Below, in pieces: positions 56,945-64,000 of a stretch of DNA of 64,000 nt (position 1 is the stretch's first letter; each line of letters starts with the position of its first letter). This stretch comes from Burkholderia humptydooensis (GTDB lineage: Bacteria; Pseudomonadota; Gammaproteobacteria; Burkholderiales; Burkholderiaceae). The notes under the pieces are model-generated. The model did not search any database. It saw only the letters and a program-made list of their open reading frames with translations, and was not told where the DNA came from. The stretch covers positions 2,790,001-2,854,000 of the forward strand of contig NZ_CP013380.1 in NCBI RefSeq assembly GCF_001513745.1, given 5' to 3'. The position numbers and the translations under genes are program-made.

Positions 56945-57951
56945 GACTGCTCTCCTTGTACAGAATATTCCGGGTGCATCAGGGAGGCGAGCGCGCGACG
57001 AACGCGACCAAGTCTCGCTCCTAGGCTGAGGTTTTCGGGACGGTGCCCCCACAGACTGATGCCTTGATAGACTGACGGGCGCCACGTCCGCTCGTCAACG
57101 ACGATCGGGTTCCAGCCGAGCTCGATTTCAAAGCCTGATGGCGTTTCGACGTAGAACGACAGTTCGCGGTCGTTGGGGTGTTGGCCGATCGCATTGGCGA
57201 TCGGATAACCCATCGCACGACACCGCAAATAAGCCTGAGTCACGTCCTCGATCGACAAGCACTGGAGATTCATGTGGTGAATCTGAGTACGCAGCGGGTT
57301 CAGGCGTATGCCTCGCGTCGATGCGGTTGCGAACGAGTGGTGCCGTTCGTTGAAACGGAGGAAGGCAAAGTCCAGACTCAGACCGTCGATCTTGTCCTCG
57401 ATTTCGTCGGAAAGTCGTGCGTCGAAGACCTCCCTCCAGAACTTGAGCATGACTTCTGGCTGCCGCGTTGTCACAGCGACATGCCCCATACCAGAAGCAC
57501 CGGTCACAAACCCGCTTGCTTTCATGTGCAACGGTAAATCGCTCAGCACCGGAGCCGTGAATAGTTCGGTACGCAGCTTCTTGGGGCCCGCAAAGAACCA
57601 GAATTTTTCGACGCCACGCAGCGTGGCTTCAGCCTTGCTTCCCTCTTCAACATGGATCCCGCGAGCCGACATTCGCGCAAGTGCAAGCTTGAGCGCCGCT
57701 GCGTCATCCAGTTGCCAACCGATTGCAATGACGTCCTCTGCCGCGCCGTCACGAATGATCAGGCGTCGTTGATGCGAATCGATCCGACATGCGACCACAC
57801 GCGGGTTTGAATGATCGACATGCAGGCCCAAGCCCTCCGACGCGAATTTCGCCCATTCATCGAGTCGAGAGGACTCAGCTAGCAGATAGCCCATCCTGAC
57901 GCGGCCAAATAGGCTGCTTGCCGCGGGCGTCGAGCTTTCGATAGTCGGCAT
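56941..57951 (-). CDS. Type I (VOC) extradiol dioxygenase
   Basis: A 336-residue Fe(II) ring-cleavage enzyme of the BphC/DHBD type. The iron ligands are clear: His in MGHVAVTTRQPEVMLKFW, His in IHHMNLQCLSIEDV and Glu in SGFEIELGWNP. ATG 57951 is chosen; the longer open frame upstream is antisense to the hydrolase gene. In E. coli the same step of the mhp pathway is done by an unrelated LigB-fold enzyme (MhpB), so this is a non-orthologous replacement. It lies 16 bases after the hydrolase and overlaps the hydroxylase start. Confidence 0.92.
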   Translation of the reverse strand: MPTIESSTPAASSLFGRVRMGYLLAESSRLDEWAKFASEGLGLHVDHSNPRVVACRIDSHQRRLIIRDGAAEDVIAIGWQLDDAAALKLALARMSARGIHVEEGSKAEATLRGVEKFWFFAGPKKLRTELFTAPVLSDLPLHMKASGFVTGASGMGHVAVTTRQPEVMLKFWREVFDARLSDEIEDKIDGLSLDFAFLRFNERHHSFATASTRGIRLNPLRTQIHHMNLQCLSIEDVTQAYLRCRAMGYPIANAIGQHPNDRELSFYVETPSGFEIELGWNPIVVDERTWRPSVYQGISLWGHRPENLSLGARLGRVRRALASLMHPEYSVQGEQS

Positions 57952-57967
57952 AAGGACACACTCCGGG

Positions 57968-58858
57968 TTATTGAGCCTTAGAGGCGCAAGCTTTGTCGCT
58001 ATGCTGCGCCAGGAATGCAAGGACGGCGGCATTGAATTCATCTGCACGCTCCCACTGCACCCAATGCCCTGTCTTGCTGAACATGTAGACGTCGCAGTTC
58101 GGCATGCGTCTTTGAAGCGCTTCTGCGCCGCTAGGTCGGTTGACCTTGTCTTCGGTGCCCCACAACACCAACGTCGGATTTTGGACTGACGCCAATCGCG
58201 CATCACGCGTGAAGTCGATCTTGCTGAACTTCGGAATGCCCTTGGGACCAAGCAATGGCGGACTCGCAACGACCTCGGGATCGATGCTGGCCTGAAAGCG
58301 TTCTTGAATCACCGCTTCCGGAACGAGGCGACCGTCGAAGACCAGATCGCCTCGAATGAACGTCGTGAGTTTCTCGAGGCTCGGACCGGTTCCCTTGTAG
58401 TAATTCAGCAATCGTTTGAGGCCGGGAGTCGGGACTTGCCGCGTCGTATTGACGCCGCCGGGCCCCATCAGCACCAGCCGATCGATCGCGTTCGGTCGCT
58501 CCAGCGCCATGCGCAGCGCACATGCACCGCCAAGCGAATTCCCGATCACGTGCGCATGCCGGATCCCAAGCGCATCGAGCAAACCGAGCATGCCAGTAGC
58601 CAGATCCCCGAATGGATCGTTGCGGTCGACACCCTTGCTCGATCTGCCGTACCCAGGCATATCCGGCACCAGCACCCGGTAATGGCGTGCGAGCGCGTCG
58701 ATGTTGCGCGAGTAGTTCGACAGGCCCGACGCGCCCGGCCCCCCGCCGTGGAGCATCAGTACGGCAGGTCCTTCGCCCGCTTCCGCCAGAAAGATCCGCC
58801 GGGGACCGACCCGGACAGTGCGCTGGTTCATTGCATGCGTGATGGACGGGATATCCAT
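57968..58858 (-). CDS. mhpC: Alpha/beta hydrolase of meta-cleavage products (MhpC/BphD type)
   Basis: It hydrolyses the C-C bond of the 2-hydroxy-6-oxo-dienoate made by ring cleavage. The 296 residues show the oxyanion region LMLHGGGPGASGLSNYSRNI, nucleophile Ser in IGNSLGGACALRMALERP, Asp in LWGTEDKVN and His in KTGHWVQWERADEF. The ATG is 125 bases from the divergent TetR gene; it is the promoter-proximal gene of the ring-cleavage operon. Confidence 0.95.
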   Translation of the reverse strand: MDIPSITHAMNQRTVRVGPRRIFLAEAGEGPAVLMLHGGGPGASGLSNYSRNIDALARHYRVLVPDMPGYGRSSKGVDRNDPFGDLATGMLGLLDALGIRHAHVIGNSLGGACALRMALERPNAIDRLVLMGPGGVNTTRQVPTPGLKRLLNYYKGTGPSLEKLTTFIRGDLVFDGRLVPEAVIQERFQASIDPEVVASPPLLGPKGIPKFSKIDFTRDARLASVQNPTLVLWGTEDKVNRPSGAEALQRRMPNCDVYMFSKTGHWVQWERADEFNAAVLAFLAQHSDKACASKAQ

Positions 58859-58910
58859 GGCGTCGACTGCTCCTGATTTCGCGAGGTATGGTTGATTATA
58901 TTGAGATATA

Positions 58911-58923
58911 TGTCATCATGACA
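58911..58923. promoter_or_regulatory. Palindromic operator TGTCATCATGACA
   Basis: A perfect 6-1-6 inverted repeat lies in the AT-rich 125-base gap between the divergent hydrolase and TetR genes, about 53 bases before the hydrolase ATG. Position and symmetry fit an operator bound by the TetR protein that controls both directions. Confidence 0.65.
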
Positions 58924-58983
58924 ATACTATCGTTTTTACCTAGGGCGGGCGACCATGTCCGGCCGGACCCGTATAATCGACCC

Positions 58984-59670
58984 ATGAGCGAAACCATCAT
59001 CATTGATCACCGTACCCGCGTGGCGGCGCAACGGCGCGAACGGATGCGCGCTCGGCTCATCGAAAGCGCCATGCTTGTTTTTGCGGAAAAGGGGGTCGGA
59101 GCCAGCGTTATCCAGGACGTCATTGCGGCCGCGGCCGTGTCCCAGGGAACCTTCTATAACTACTTCCGAACGAACGAGGAACTGCTCGAGGCGGTGACAC
59201 AGGAACTCAACGATGAGTTGCTACGCCTTATCGAAGCGGTAGTTGCTGGTTATGAAGACCCTGCAAAGAGGATCGCGAGTGGCGTTCGAATGTTTCTTCA
59301 TGCCGCGCGCGCCTACCCGCTGTTGGCCCGATTCATTTCTGCGGCTGGTCTACACGCCGCTGGCCCGAGCAGCCTGATATACGTGTACCTGCCGATTCAT
59401 ATTCAGCAAGGACTTGCTACAGGTCGTTTCCGAAGAGTTACGGTCGAATTGGCGCTCGATGTGATCGCAGGAATCGCGCTGACAACGATTCAACGGTTCG
59501 CCGACAAAGGCGCAATGACCGAGGAACCCGAACAGATTGTTGCAGCGATTCTGCGTGCTCTCGGTGTTGAAGCCGAGGAGGCTCAGATTCTTGTGCTTAG
59601 TGACCTTGCACCCATCATGCCGCCTGATACATCCCTGTTGGTTCGAGGTAATGCGCGGGCTGGGAAGTAG
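58984..59670 (+). CDS. TetR-family regulator of the ring-cleavage operon
   Basis: A 228-residue repressor-type regulator. The N-terminal helix-turn-helix is ARLIESAMLVFAEKGVGASV, DVIAAAAVSQGTFYNYFRTN, then the all-helical ligand domain. The frame is open from 58888, but ATG 58984 (MSETIIIDHRTR) begins normally before the DNA-binding domain and leaves the intergenic palindrome non-coding. It is transcribed away from the operon. Control of that operon by an aromatic intermediate is inferred from layout. Confidence 0.92.
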   Translation: MSETIIIDHRTRVAAQRRERMRARLIESAMLVFAEKGVGASVIQDVIAAAAVSQGTFYNYFRTNEELLEAVTQELNDELLRLIEAVVAGYEDPAKRIASGVRMFLHAARAYPLLARFISAAGLHAAGPSSLIYVYLPIHIQQGLATGRFRRVTVELALDVIAGIALTTIQRFADKGAMTEEPEQIVAAILRALGVEAEEAQILVLSDLAPIMPPDTSLLVRGNARAGK

Positions 59671-59909
59671 TCCAGCACCAACTCAGATTGAAGGCACGAA
59701 CACTCCAACCTGCGATATCACCATTTCATCACGACCTTTGAACGGGGGCAGTCGAGTTGTAGTAGCCGTCTCCAGAACTAATCGAAATTAGCGGTCAGCG
59801 ACCGACTGATTTGCTAAGAAAATCATATGGGGCCCTAAGTGACCCGTTACAAGCCTAGGCGCCCGTGACCCTGAACCAGAATTAGTCCCGGTCGGAAATG
59901 GAGATTTCC

Positions 59910-60240
59910 GGCTCAGCGCAGGGCGGTAGCAGCCTCTGCACGCCTGCCGGCACAGTAGGCAAGACGGACGTCCTGCTGATGGACAACGTCGCAATGGCAC
60001 CCATGAGCGACGGCACCGTGCGCGACCTGCTGGAAATTTTTGATGATCGTCGCGGCCACCGTTCGACGCTCATGACAAGTCGGATTCAATTGAAATCTGG
60101 CACGTGACACTCAGGGACCGACGCTTGCCGACGCCATTCTCGATCAACTCATGCACAACACCATTGCGTCAATCTCAGCGGCGAATCGATGCGTAAGCAC
60201 AAAAAGAGTTTGGCCGACAAACTCCGATCATCGAAAAACC
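59910..60240 (+). pseudogene. istB: IS21-family istB (helper ATPase) remnant
   Basis: The C-terminal part of an IS21 IstB is recognisable: KTDVLLMDNVAMAPMSDGTV, RDLLEIFDDRRGHRSTLMTS, RIQLK. After a stop near 60107 the matching continuation appears in other frames: LADAILDQLMHNTIASI, then SGESMRKHKKSLADK. The Walker A domain and istA are missing, and at least two frameshifts are present. It marks an old IS21 insertion between the ring-cleavage regulator and the citrate-synthase-like gene. The 59671-59910 stretch before it shows nothing supportable. Confidence 0.75.
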
Positions 60241-60243
60241 GGA

Positions 60244-60335
60244 CACCCCGCTTCGCCGCGCTCGACTGTCCAGCTTTGCGCGAATCAGCTGTCCACCTTC
60301 ACGCGAAACGCGTGTCCAGCGTCCGCGAATTGCGT
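60244..60335. repeat. Direct repeats with a 23-bp period (IS21-type end)
   Basis: TGTCCA starts at 60267, 60290 and 60313, each followed by a similar C/G-rich tail containing CGCGAA; a weaker fourth unit starts near 60244. Regular short repeats at the ends are typical of IS21 elements, and these lie directly after the istB remnant, so they are probably the element's right-end transposase-binding sites. Confidence 0.65.
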
Positions 60336-60623
60336 ACGCAAGCGCCTCCGCCAGGAATGGAGTGCGCCAACGCACGCCGGAATATCCTATGTTGCGGAAT
60401 GGAAATGTGACCTCCAACCTCAAAAAAATACGCCGCACGGCAAGAGAACCGTACGACGCCAAACATACCCCCACCTTCGAGGTTAGCGAGCCGGAGTTGC
60501 CCTGCCCCATCTGATCGCGACACAAATCTGCGTGACGGCGCTACGATGTACCTTGCCGACTAACCTCTCGCGCTTCCGAGTTATTCCTTCCCGACATTTC
60601 AAAGGCAAACGCGGCGTCAACAA

Positions 60624-61436
60624 TCACCAACCAGCGGCTTTGAGGTCATACTCAAGGTTGCGACGGTTGCGCAAGTACGCCGCATCGCTGTCCGCCACTG
60701 TGCGGATCCGAACCTTGCTCCGGAGCTCTTCGGATACGTGGGCTACAACTCCAGGCATTGTCGAGATCAGCGCGAGCCCGGTCATTTCCGCAGGTGTGAA
60801 GCCCATCTGCGCCAGAATGGCTGCCATCATCCCCACTTCATTGATAACAAGCTCCGGCTTGTTGGCCTGTTTGATGAATGCAGCGTGAACTGCTTCGTAC
60901 CAGTTGCACAAATCGCCCCAAACACCATTTTCTTGCGCGATGTGCTTCAGCTTCTGCGCGCGCGGATCCGTGAAACGGAAGTTTGGATGCCCAAATCCCG
61001 GTACGCGCTGACCCGAACTGCGCATGGTCGTAATCAAAGCGTCGGCCGCTGCGGCCATGGACTCCCCGCTCCTCTCGAATTCGGCGAACGTGGCCACGAT
61101 AAAAGCGCCACCGGAATCCGGTGCCAATGTGTATTCACCTGCTGAAAGAACCGCGGTCGCGAGCCCCGCAACCATCGAGGGATTTCCAGAGACGCAGTAA
61201 CGGGCAGCGACCGTACCTGGCTTCTTGAGCGAATAGTCGAGAACCGAACAGAGAACGGCTTCCATCATCTTCGACTCGCCCGGCGTCGGCAAGCGACCAC
61301 GAATCAGCAGATATGACGCCGACGCAAAAGAAAGATTGCCAATCAGTTCCCCGAGGTCGTAACCACGGATAAATACACTCGCCTCCTCGACGTCACTGAC
61401 GGAGGTTTCCCACGCACGCTTCGGTTCAGTAGCCAT
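60624..61436 (-). CDS. Short citrate-synthase-fold protein (citryl-CoA-lyase-like)
   Basis: A 270-residue protein aligned to the citrate synthase fold but missing about the first 100 residues and the usual C-terminal part: FIRGYDLGELIGNLSFASAS, YLLIRGRLPTPGESKMMEAV, GFGHPNFRFTDPRAQKL and LALISTMPGVVAHVSEEL. Stand-alone citryl-CoA lyases have this size. The first active-site region, normally HGGAN, reads DSGGAF, and GFGHRVY reads GFGHPNF, so the first catalytic His seems absent. It therefore probably does not make citrate. ATG 61436 is used. It is divergent from the RidA gene. Confidence 0.82.
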   Translation of the reverse strand: MATEPKRAWETSVSDVEEASVFIRGYDLGELIGNLSFASASYLLIRGRLPTPGESKMMEAVLCSVLDYSLKKPGTVAARYCVSGNPSMVAGLATAVLSAGEYTLAPDSGGAFIVATFAEFERSGESMAAAADALITTMRSSGQRVPGFGHPNFRFTDPRAQKLKHIAQENGVWGDLCNWYEAVHAAFIKQANKPELVINEVGMMAAILAQMGFTPAEMTGLALISTMPGVVAHVSEELRSKVRIRTVADSDAAYLRNRRNLEYDLKAAGW

Positions 61437-61542
61437 TACGATATCCAAAGTTGAACGCCAACAAACTCATACCGGATGAATCCCCGAAGGCCTCATCTCA
61501 ACCATCCAGCCCCTAAAATGTACTACACGGACAAATTTTAGT

Positions 61543-61553
61543 CTAGCTGGTCA
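61543..61553. promoter_or_regulatory. CTAGCTGGTCA element in the divergent promoter
   Basis: The 11-mer lies between the citrate-synthase-like gene and the RidA gene. Ten of eleven bases match the minus-strand CTAGTTGGTCA at 63545-63555 upstream of the thioesterase gene, so both are candidate operators for the TetR protein encoded between them. Confidence 0.5.
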
Positions 61554-61645
61554 GAATTTATGTCTGATGAGTGTTACGTCGCGCAGCATCCAGGCTATAC
61601 TCAGTAGTCTTTTTTTATTCTCATCAGTTTTTCGAGGAGTTGGCC

Positions 61646-62059
61646 ATGCTTACTGCAATCAATCCGCCCGGCGCAGCGTTTCCCGGCGTCTCCCAGGCGG
61701 TACAGATTTCTGGTGGTGATCTCTTCATCCTTGGTGGTCATGTTCCGACGGATGAAGAAGGCAACCTGGTGGAAGGTGACTTCGAAACACAGTTGAGGGC
61801 CGTGTTTCGCGCCCTAAAGCGCACGCTAACCGCCGCTGGTGTGGGCTTCGAGGCTGTGGCACGCCTTACATACTATGTGGCGGACTACGAGCCGAGCATG
61901 CTGCCGATCCTTCGCGAGGTTCGGTCGGAGTTCGTTGACGCTGATGAACACACGTCGCCGGCAAGCGCCGTCGTCGCCGTGGTCCAGCTTTATGACAAGG
62001 CGGTACGCGTCGAAGTCGATGGCTTCGCGGTGCTTCCGTCGAAGACGCGCGTCTACTAA
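61646..62059 (+). CDS. RidA/YjgF-family protein lacking the canonical arginine
   Basis: A 137-residue trimeric Rid-fold protein. Motifs are GDLFILGGHVPTDEEGNLVE, GDFETQLRAVFRALKRTLTA, RLTYYVADYEPSMLPILREV and SPASAVVAVVQLYDKAVRVE. In deaminating RidA the last motif reads PARSxVEVxRL, with the Arg that holds the substrate carboxylate; here it is PASAVVAVVQL. It is therefore likely a Rid subgroup without enamine deaminase activity. GAGGAG precedes the ATG. It may act on the product of a neighbouring enzyme in this small cluster. Confidence 0.92.
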   Translation: MLTAINPPGAAFPGVSQAVQISGGDLFILGGHVPTDEEGNLVEGDFETQLRAVFRALKRTLTAAGVGFEAVARLTYYVADYEPSMLPILREVRSEFVDADEHTSPASAVVAVVQLYDKAVRVEVDGFAVLPSKTRVY

Positions 62060-62090
62060 CGCGCCTTGTTTGAACGTTTCAGGGATTGCC

Positions 62091-62112
62091 GCAGCCTGCT
62101 ACCGCAGGCTGC
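62091..62112. terminator. Perfect hairpin after the RidA gene
   Basis: GCAGCCTGC and GCAGGCTGC form nine pairs around the loop TACC, 32 bases after the RidA stop. No T-run follows, so it may be a weak terminator or an RNA-stabilising hairpin. Confidence 0.5.
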
Positions 62113-62129
62113 CAACGAGGAGAAGGGAA

Positions 62130-62192
62130 ATGCGTGGGCTCGATATCCTTCGCACGCTGGATTTGAGAAGGTCGGATGCTACCTCTCGATAG
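62130..62192 (+). other. 20-codon ORF with a strong ribosome-binding site, possible truncated gene start
   Basis: ATG 62130 is preceded by GAGGAGAAGGGA and opens only 20 codons (MRGLDILRTLDLRRSDATSR) before TAG. The good ribosome-binding site suggests that a longer gene once started here and lost its body. No continuation is seen to 62311. Confidence 0.25.
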
Positions 62193-62311
62193 TCGGCCGT
62201 CCGCGCCATCGAAACATGTGATGAATCACGAACGACACGGGTGCCGCGCCAAGGCACATGACCGACTACGAATGTGCAAGATGCTCGGTTAAGCGACTGA
62301 TAAAGGCTCCG

Positions 62312-62980
62312 TTACGCAACTGCCGCCTTCAGCGGTTTGGCCGAGCCCTTCCTGGTCCCGGATCTCTCCTTGGCTTCGACAAGGTATCCTTTCGTCAACA
62401 TCGAGACGTAGTATTCCGCAATCTCCGTTGAACTCATCGGTCCCTTATCGCTGTACCAGGTGTACAGCCAATTGCACATGCCGAGAATCCCCGTGACCGC
62501 AACGTGTGGAGGAATGTCCTGGAATGTGCCTGCCTCTACCCCGGCTCGATAAACCTTCTCAATCGTCGCGTCGTATTCACGCTTACGGTTGAGCATCAGC
62601 TTGCGCTGCTTTTCATCGAGTTCGCTCTCCTCCCGGAAGTAGATTGCAGTCCACTCGCGGCGCTCCATCACGTTCATTGCATGGCCGATGATGATTTTCC
62701 GAAGAGCGTCTTCGGGAGAGAGGTCCGTAGCTGAGATGGATGAAATCATCTCAAAGTAGGTGTCGTAGATTCGCGTGAAAATCTGCCACAGAATCTCGTT
62801 TTTGCTCTTGAAATAGTAATAGACGACAGACTTCGTGTACCCAAGGTTCGACGCAATGTCATCAATCGTGACCGCCCGGAAACCACGTTCCGCGAAGAGC
62901 GAGACCGCAGACGACAGGATTTCATCCTGGACGTATGCCTGTTTTTTTGCCTTCAATTGTTCTCGCTTATCTTGCTTCAT
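62312..62980 (-). CDS. TetR-family regulator of the thioesterase/RidA cluster
   Basis: A 222-residue regulator with an N-terminal helix-turn-helix (ILSSAVSLFAERGFRAVTID, IASNLGYTKSVVYYYFKSKN) and a FadR/AcrR-like helical ligand domain (AMNVMERREWTAIYFREESE). Such regulators often bind acyl-CoA. ATG 62980 has GGAG six bases upstream and is preferred over 62992. It lies between the RidA and thioesterase genes; matching CTAGyTGGTCA sites occur in both neighbouring promoters. Confidence 0.92.
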   Translation of the reverse strand: MKQDKREQLKAKKQAYVQDEILSSAVSLFAERGFRAVTIDDIASNLGYTKSVVYYYFKSKNEILWQIFTRIYDTYFEMISSISATDLSPEDALRKIIIGHAMNVMERREWTAIYFREESELDEKQRKLMLNRKREYDATIEKVYRAGVEAGTFQDIPPHVAVTGILGMCNWLYTWYSDKGPMSSTEIAEYYVSMLTKGYLVEAKERSGTRKGSAKPLKAAVA

Positions 62981-63037
62981 GCTCAGCTCCATAGCAGGTA
63001 CTTACCGTATCGTCCGGTCAGCTTCCCACATGTTGAC

Positions 63038-63460
63038 TTACTCTGCATTCGAGCCTGACGCCTTAAGAACACGCTCTCTAATGGTGTCGGGAATCGGAAT
63101 GCTCTTTCTATCCACCAGATGAAAATACACTGATGTCATTGCCAGCTCCGCCACCACGGTACCATCCGGCCCGACTAGCCGATGCAATGATTTCAGCGAA
63201 CTCCGACCAGCATCGACAACTTTGCTGACGACCGAAAACAGGTCACCTGTCCTCAGCTCAGAACGAAAGTCGATCTCGTAGCGGACGTCCGCCCAGCCCT
63301 CATGACGTTCATCGCGCCATTTGGGGTTGTATCCCAGCCTCGCTACAAGATGCCACATCGCCTGGTCAAACGCGGCAACATAGTATTGGACAGTCATATG
63401 GCCCATTGCATCTGTCTGGGCAGGGTATACCACCCCGTGATACGTTTCGAAGCTCATCAT
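63038..63460 (-). CDS. Hotdog-fold acyl-CoA thioesterase
   Basis: A 140-residue 4-hydroxybenzoyl-CoA-thioesterase-like protein. The start VVYPAQTDAMGHMTVQYYVA corresponds to the family's V-x-x-x-D-x-x-G-H-x-x-x-x-x-Y motif, with the catalytic Asp in TDAMGHM. RYEIDFRSELRTGDLFSVVS and AELAMTSVYFHLVDR follow. It would hydrolyse a CoA thioester in the cytoplasm. It lies upstream of the TetR gene on the same strand, with a TTGAC-N6-GTCAA palindrome about 84 bases before its start. Confidence 0.92.
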   Translation of the reverse strand: MMSFETYHGVVYPAQTDAMGHMTVQYYVAAFDQAMWHLVARLGYNPKWRDERHEGWADVRYEIDFRSELRTGDLFSVVSKVVDAGRSSLKSLHRLVGPDGTVVAELAMTSVYFHLVDRKSIPIPDTIRERVLKASGSNAE

Positions 63461-63892
63461 CTTCCTGTCAACGCGAAATTAGACAGCGAGACCGCGCGGA
63501 CAACACACCTCGATGAGGCCACCGCTTCTCATTGTCAGTTTTTTTGACCAACTAGTCAACACATTTAACCTGCAGATTATCCCTGTCTCGCAACATCCCT
63601 TTGACTGCAATGGCGCAACGCCGATAGATATCGGTCCGCGGCGCCCGGACCGGCGCGCTCCGTTCATGCAAGAGCACTGGTGTCGAACAATGATACTTAA
63701 GTCATCGCTCCGCCCTCGCACCGAATGGTTGTGCAGTCGAATTGGATTGACTTATATGGTCACGTGACTGCAGCGCGATGTACACCTGTTCGACCGTGTC
63801 GGCTACGAGTGCTCGCCAGGTATGGCGTCGGAGAGTCATATACTCGTGAAGAGCACAAAGGATCTTCAAGGTCGCTAAATACTCGATCTTTG
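63461..63892. other. Intergenic region upstream of the thioesterase gene
   Basis: About 430 bases with no supportable gene; short frames on both strands are Arg/Ser-rich. The left part carries the palindrome listed separately, and the right part leads to the 3' end of a minus-strand frame. Confidence 0.5.
63544..63559. promoter_or_regulatory. TTGAC-N6-GTCAA palindrome, candidate TetR operator
   Basis: TTGACCAACTAGTCAA lies about 84 bases upstream of the thioesterase ATG. Its minus strand contains CTAGTTGGTCA, nearly the same as the element at 61543-61553. TGGTCA half sites are common for TetR regulators of acyl-CoA metabolism. Confidence 0.55.
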
Positions 63893-64000
63893 TCAGAACT
63901 CGTTCTGGGTGATGAGATCGAGCTCTCGATCCGGTTCTTTGACGACGACGACAAACAGTTGCTCAGCTTGTTCGAGCTTCGGCGTGTGCGCGATGGGTGT
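63893..64000 (-). CDS. 3' end of an unidentified gene (partial)
   Basis: The minus strand is open from the right edge to TGA at 63893-63895. The 35 visible residues look like a protein C-terminus (AHTPKLEQAEQLFVVVVKEP, DRELDLITQNEF). They are too few for identification. Confidence 0.35.
   Translation of the reverse strand, partial: TPIAHTPKLEQAEQLFVVVVKEPDRELDLITQNEF

Noticed and set aside
60244..60335. A CRISPR array
   Set aside because: The units are imperfect and directly adjacent with no spacers, and there are only three or four.

Overview
The window looks like accessory DNA from a member of the Burkholderiaceae (Burkholderia, Paraburkholderia or Caballeronia type). The coding GC is high. 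The gene families are typical of the group: paired Gram-negative porins, phosphocholine-specific phospholipase C, LysR/Lrp/GntR/TetR regulators, aromatic-catabolism operons, and IS66, IS110 and IS21 remnants. No rRNA, tRNA or CRISPR array was seen. The species is an inference from gene content only.

Layout. 0-4.7 kb: the 3' part of a C39-peptidase type I secretion operon (HlyD-type adaptor, peptidase-ABC exporter, TolC-type channel). 4.7-5.5 kb: an AT-richer stretch with one decayed reading frame. 5.5-10.5 kb: a HAD phosphatase, a small lipoprotein and a large Tat-exported phospholipase C, then unknown genes. 10.8-17 kb: a decay zone. It holds an IS66 transposase, a proline dehydrogenase and a Crp/Fnr regulator, each cut by one in-frame stop codon, plus an intact LysR gene and an intact exopolysaccharide glycosylphosphotransferase. 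17.4-21.7 kb: two M20 peptidases and a tandem Lrp/AsnC regulator.

22-31.3 kb: a minus-strand catabolic cluster. Its genes are an APC permease preceded by a 51-codon coupled ORF, a polysaccharide-deacetylase-type hydrolase, an SDR remnant, a Rieske oxygenase with its VanB-type reductase, a PuuD remnant, a PuuC-like aldehyde dehydrogenase and a porin. An Lrp regulator lies at its head, surrounded by seven copies of TTGCGCA. 31.7-36.2 kb: an intact amidohydrolase followed by wreckage (a frameshifted MFS transporter, a frameshifted flavin monooxygenase, an IS110 fragment and a monooxygenase-like fragment). 36.3-44.6 kb: porin, MFS symporter and lactonase on the minus strand, divergent from a plus-strand aconitase paralogue, a GntR regulator and a solute-binding-fold protein without a signal peptide.

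44.8-49.2 kb: a short operon with an extradiol dioxygenase, an FAH-family hydrolase and an acyl-CoA synthetase that lacks the catalytic-lysine segment, headed by a monooxygenase remnant. 49.2-58.9 kb: a complete meta-cleavage operon (hydrolase, extradiol dioxygenase, MhpA-type hydroxylase, hydratase, acetaldehyde dehydrogenase, aldolase) continuing into an ACMSD-type amidohydrolase, an Old Yellow Enzyme and OmpW. It is divergent from a TetR gene, with a TGTCAT-N-ATGACA palindrome between them. 59.9-60.3 kb: an IS21 istB remnant followed by a 23-bp-period repeat. 60.6-63.5 kb: a citrate-synthase-fold protein, a RidA protein without the usual arginine, a TetR regulator and a hotdog thioesterase, with a shared CTAGyTGGTCA element in two promoters.

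Taken together, the window appears to be a patchwork of ring-cleavage and amine-type catabolic islands in different states of repair. One operon is complete. Two others contain dead copies of the same hydroxylase.
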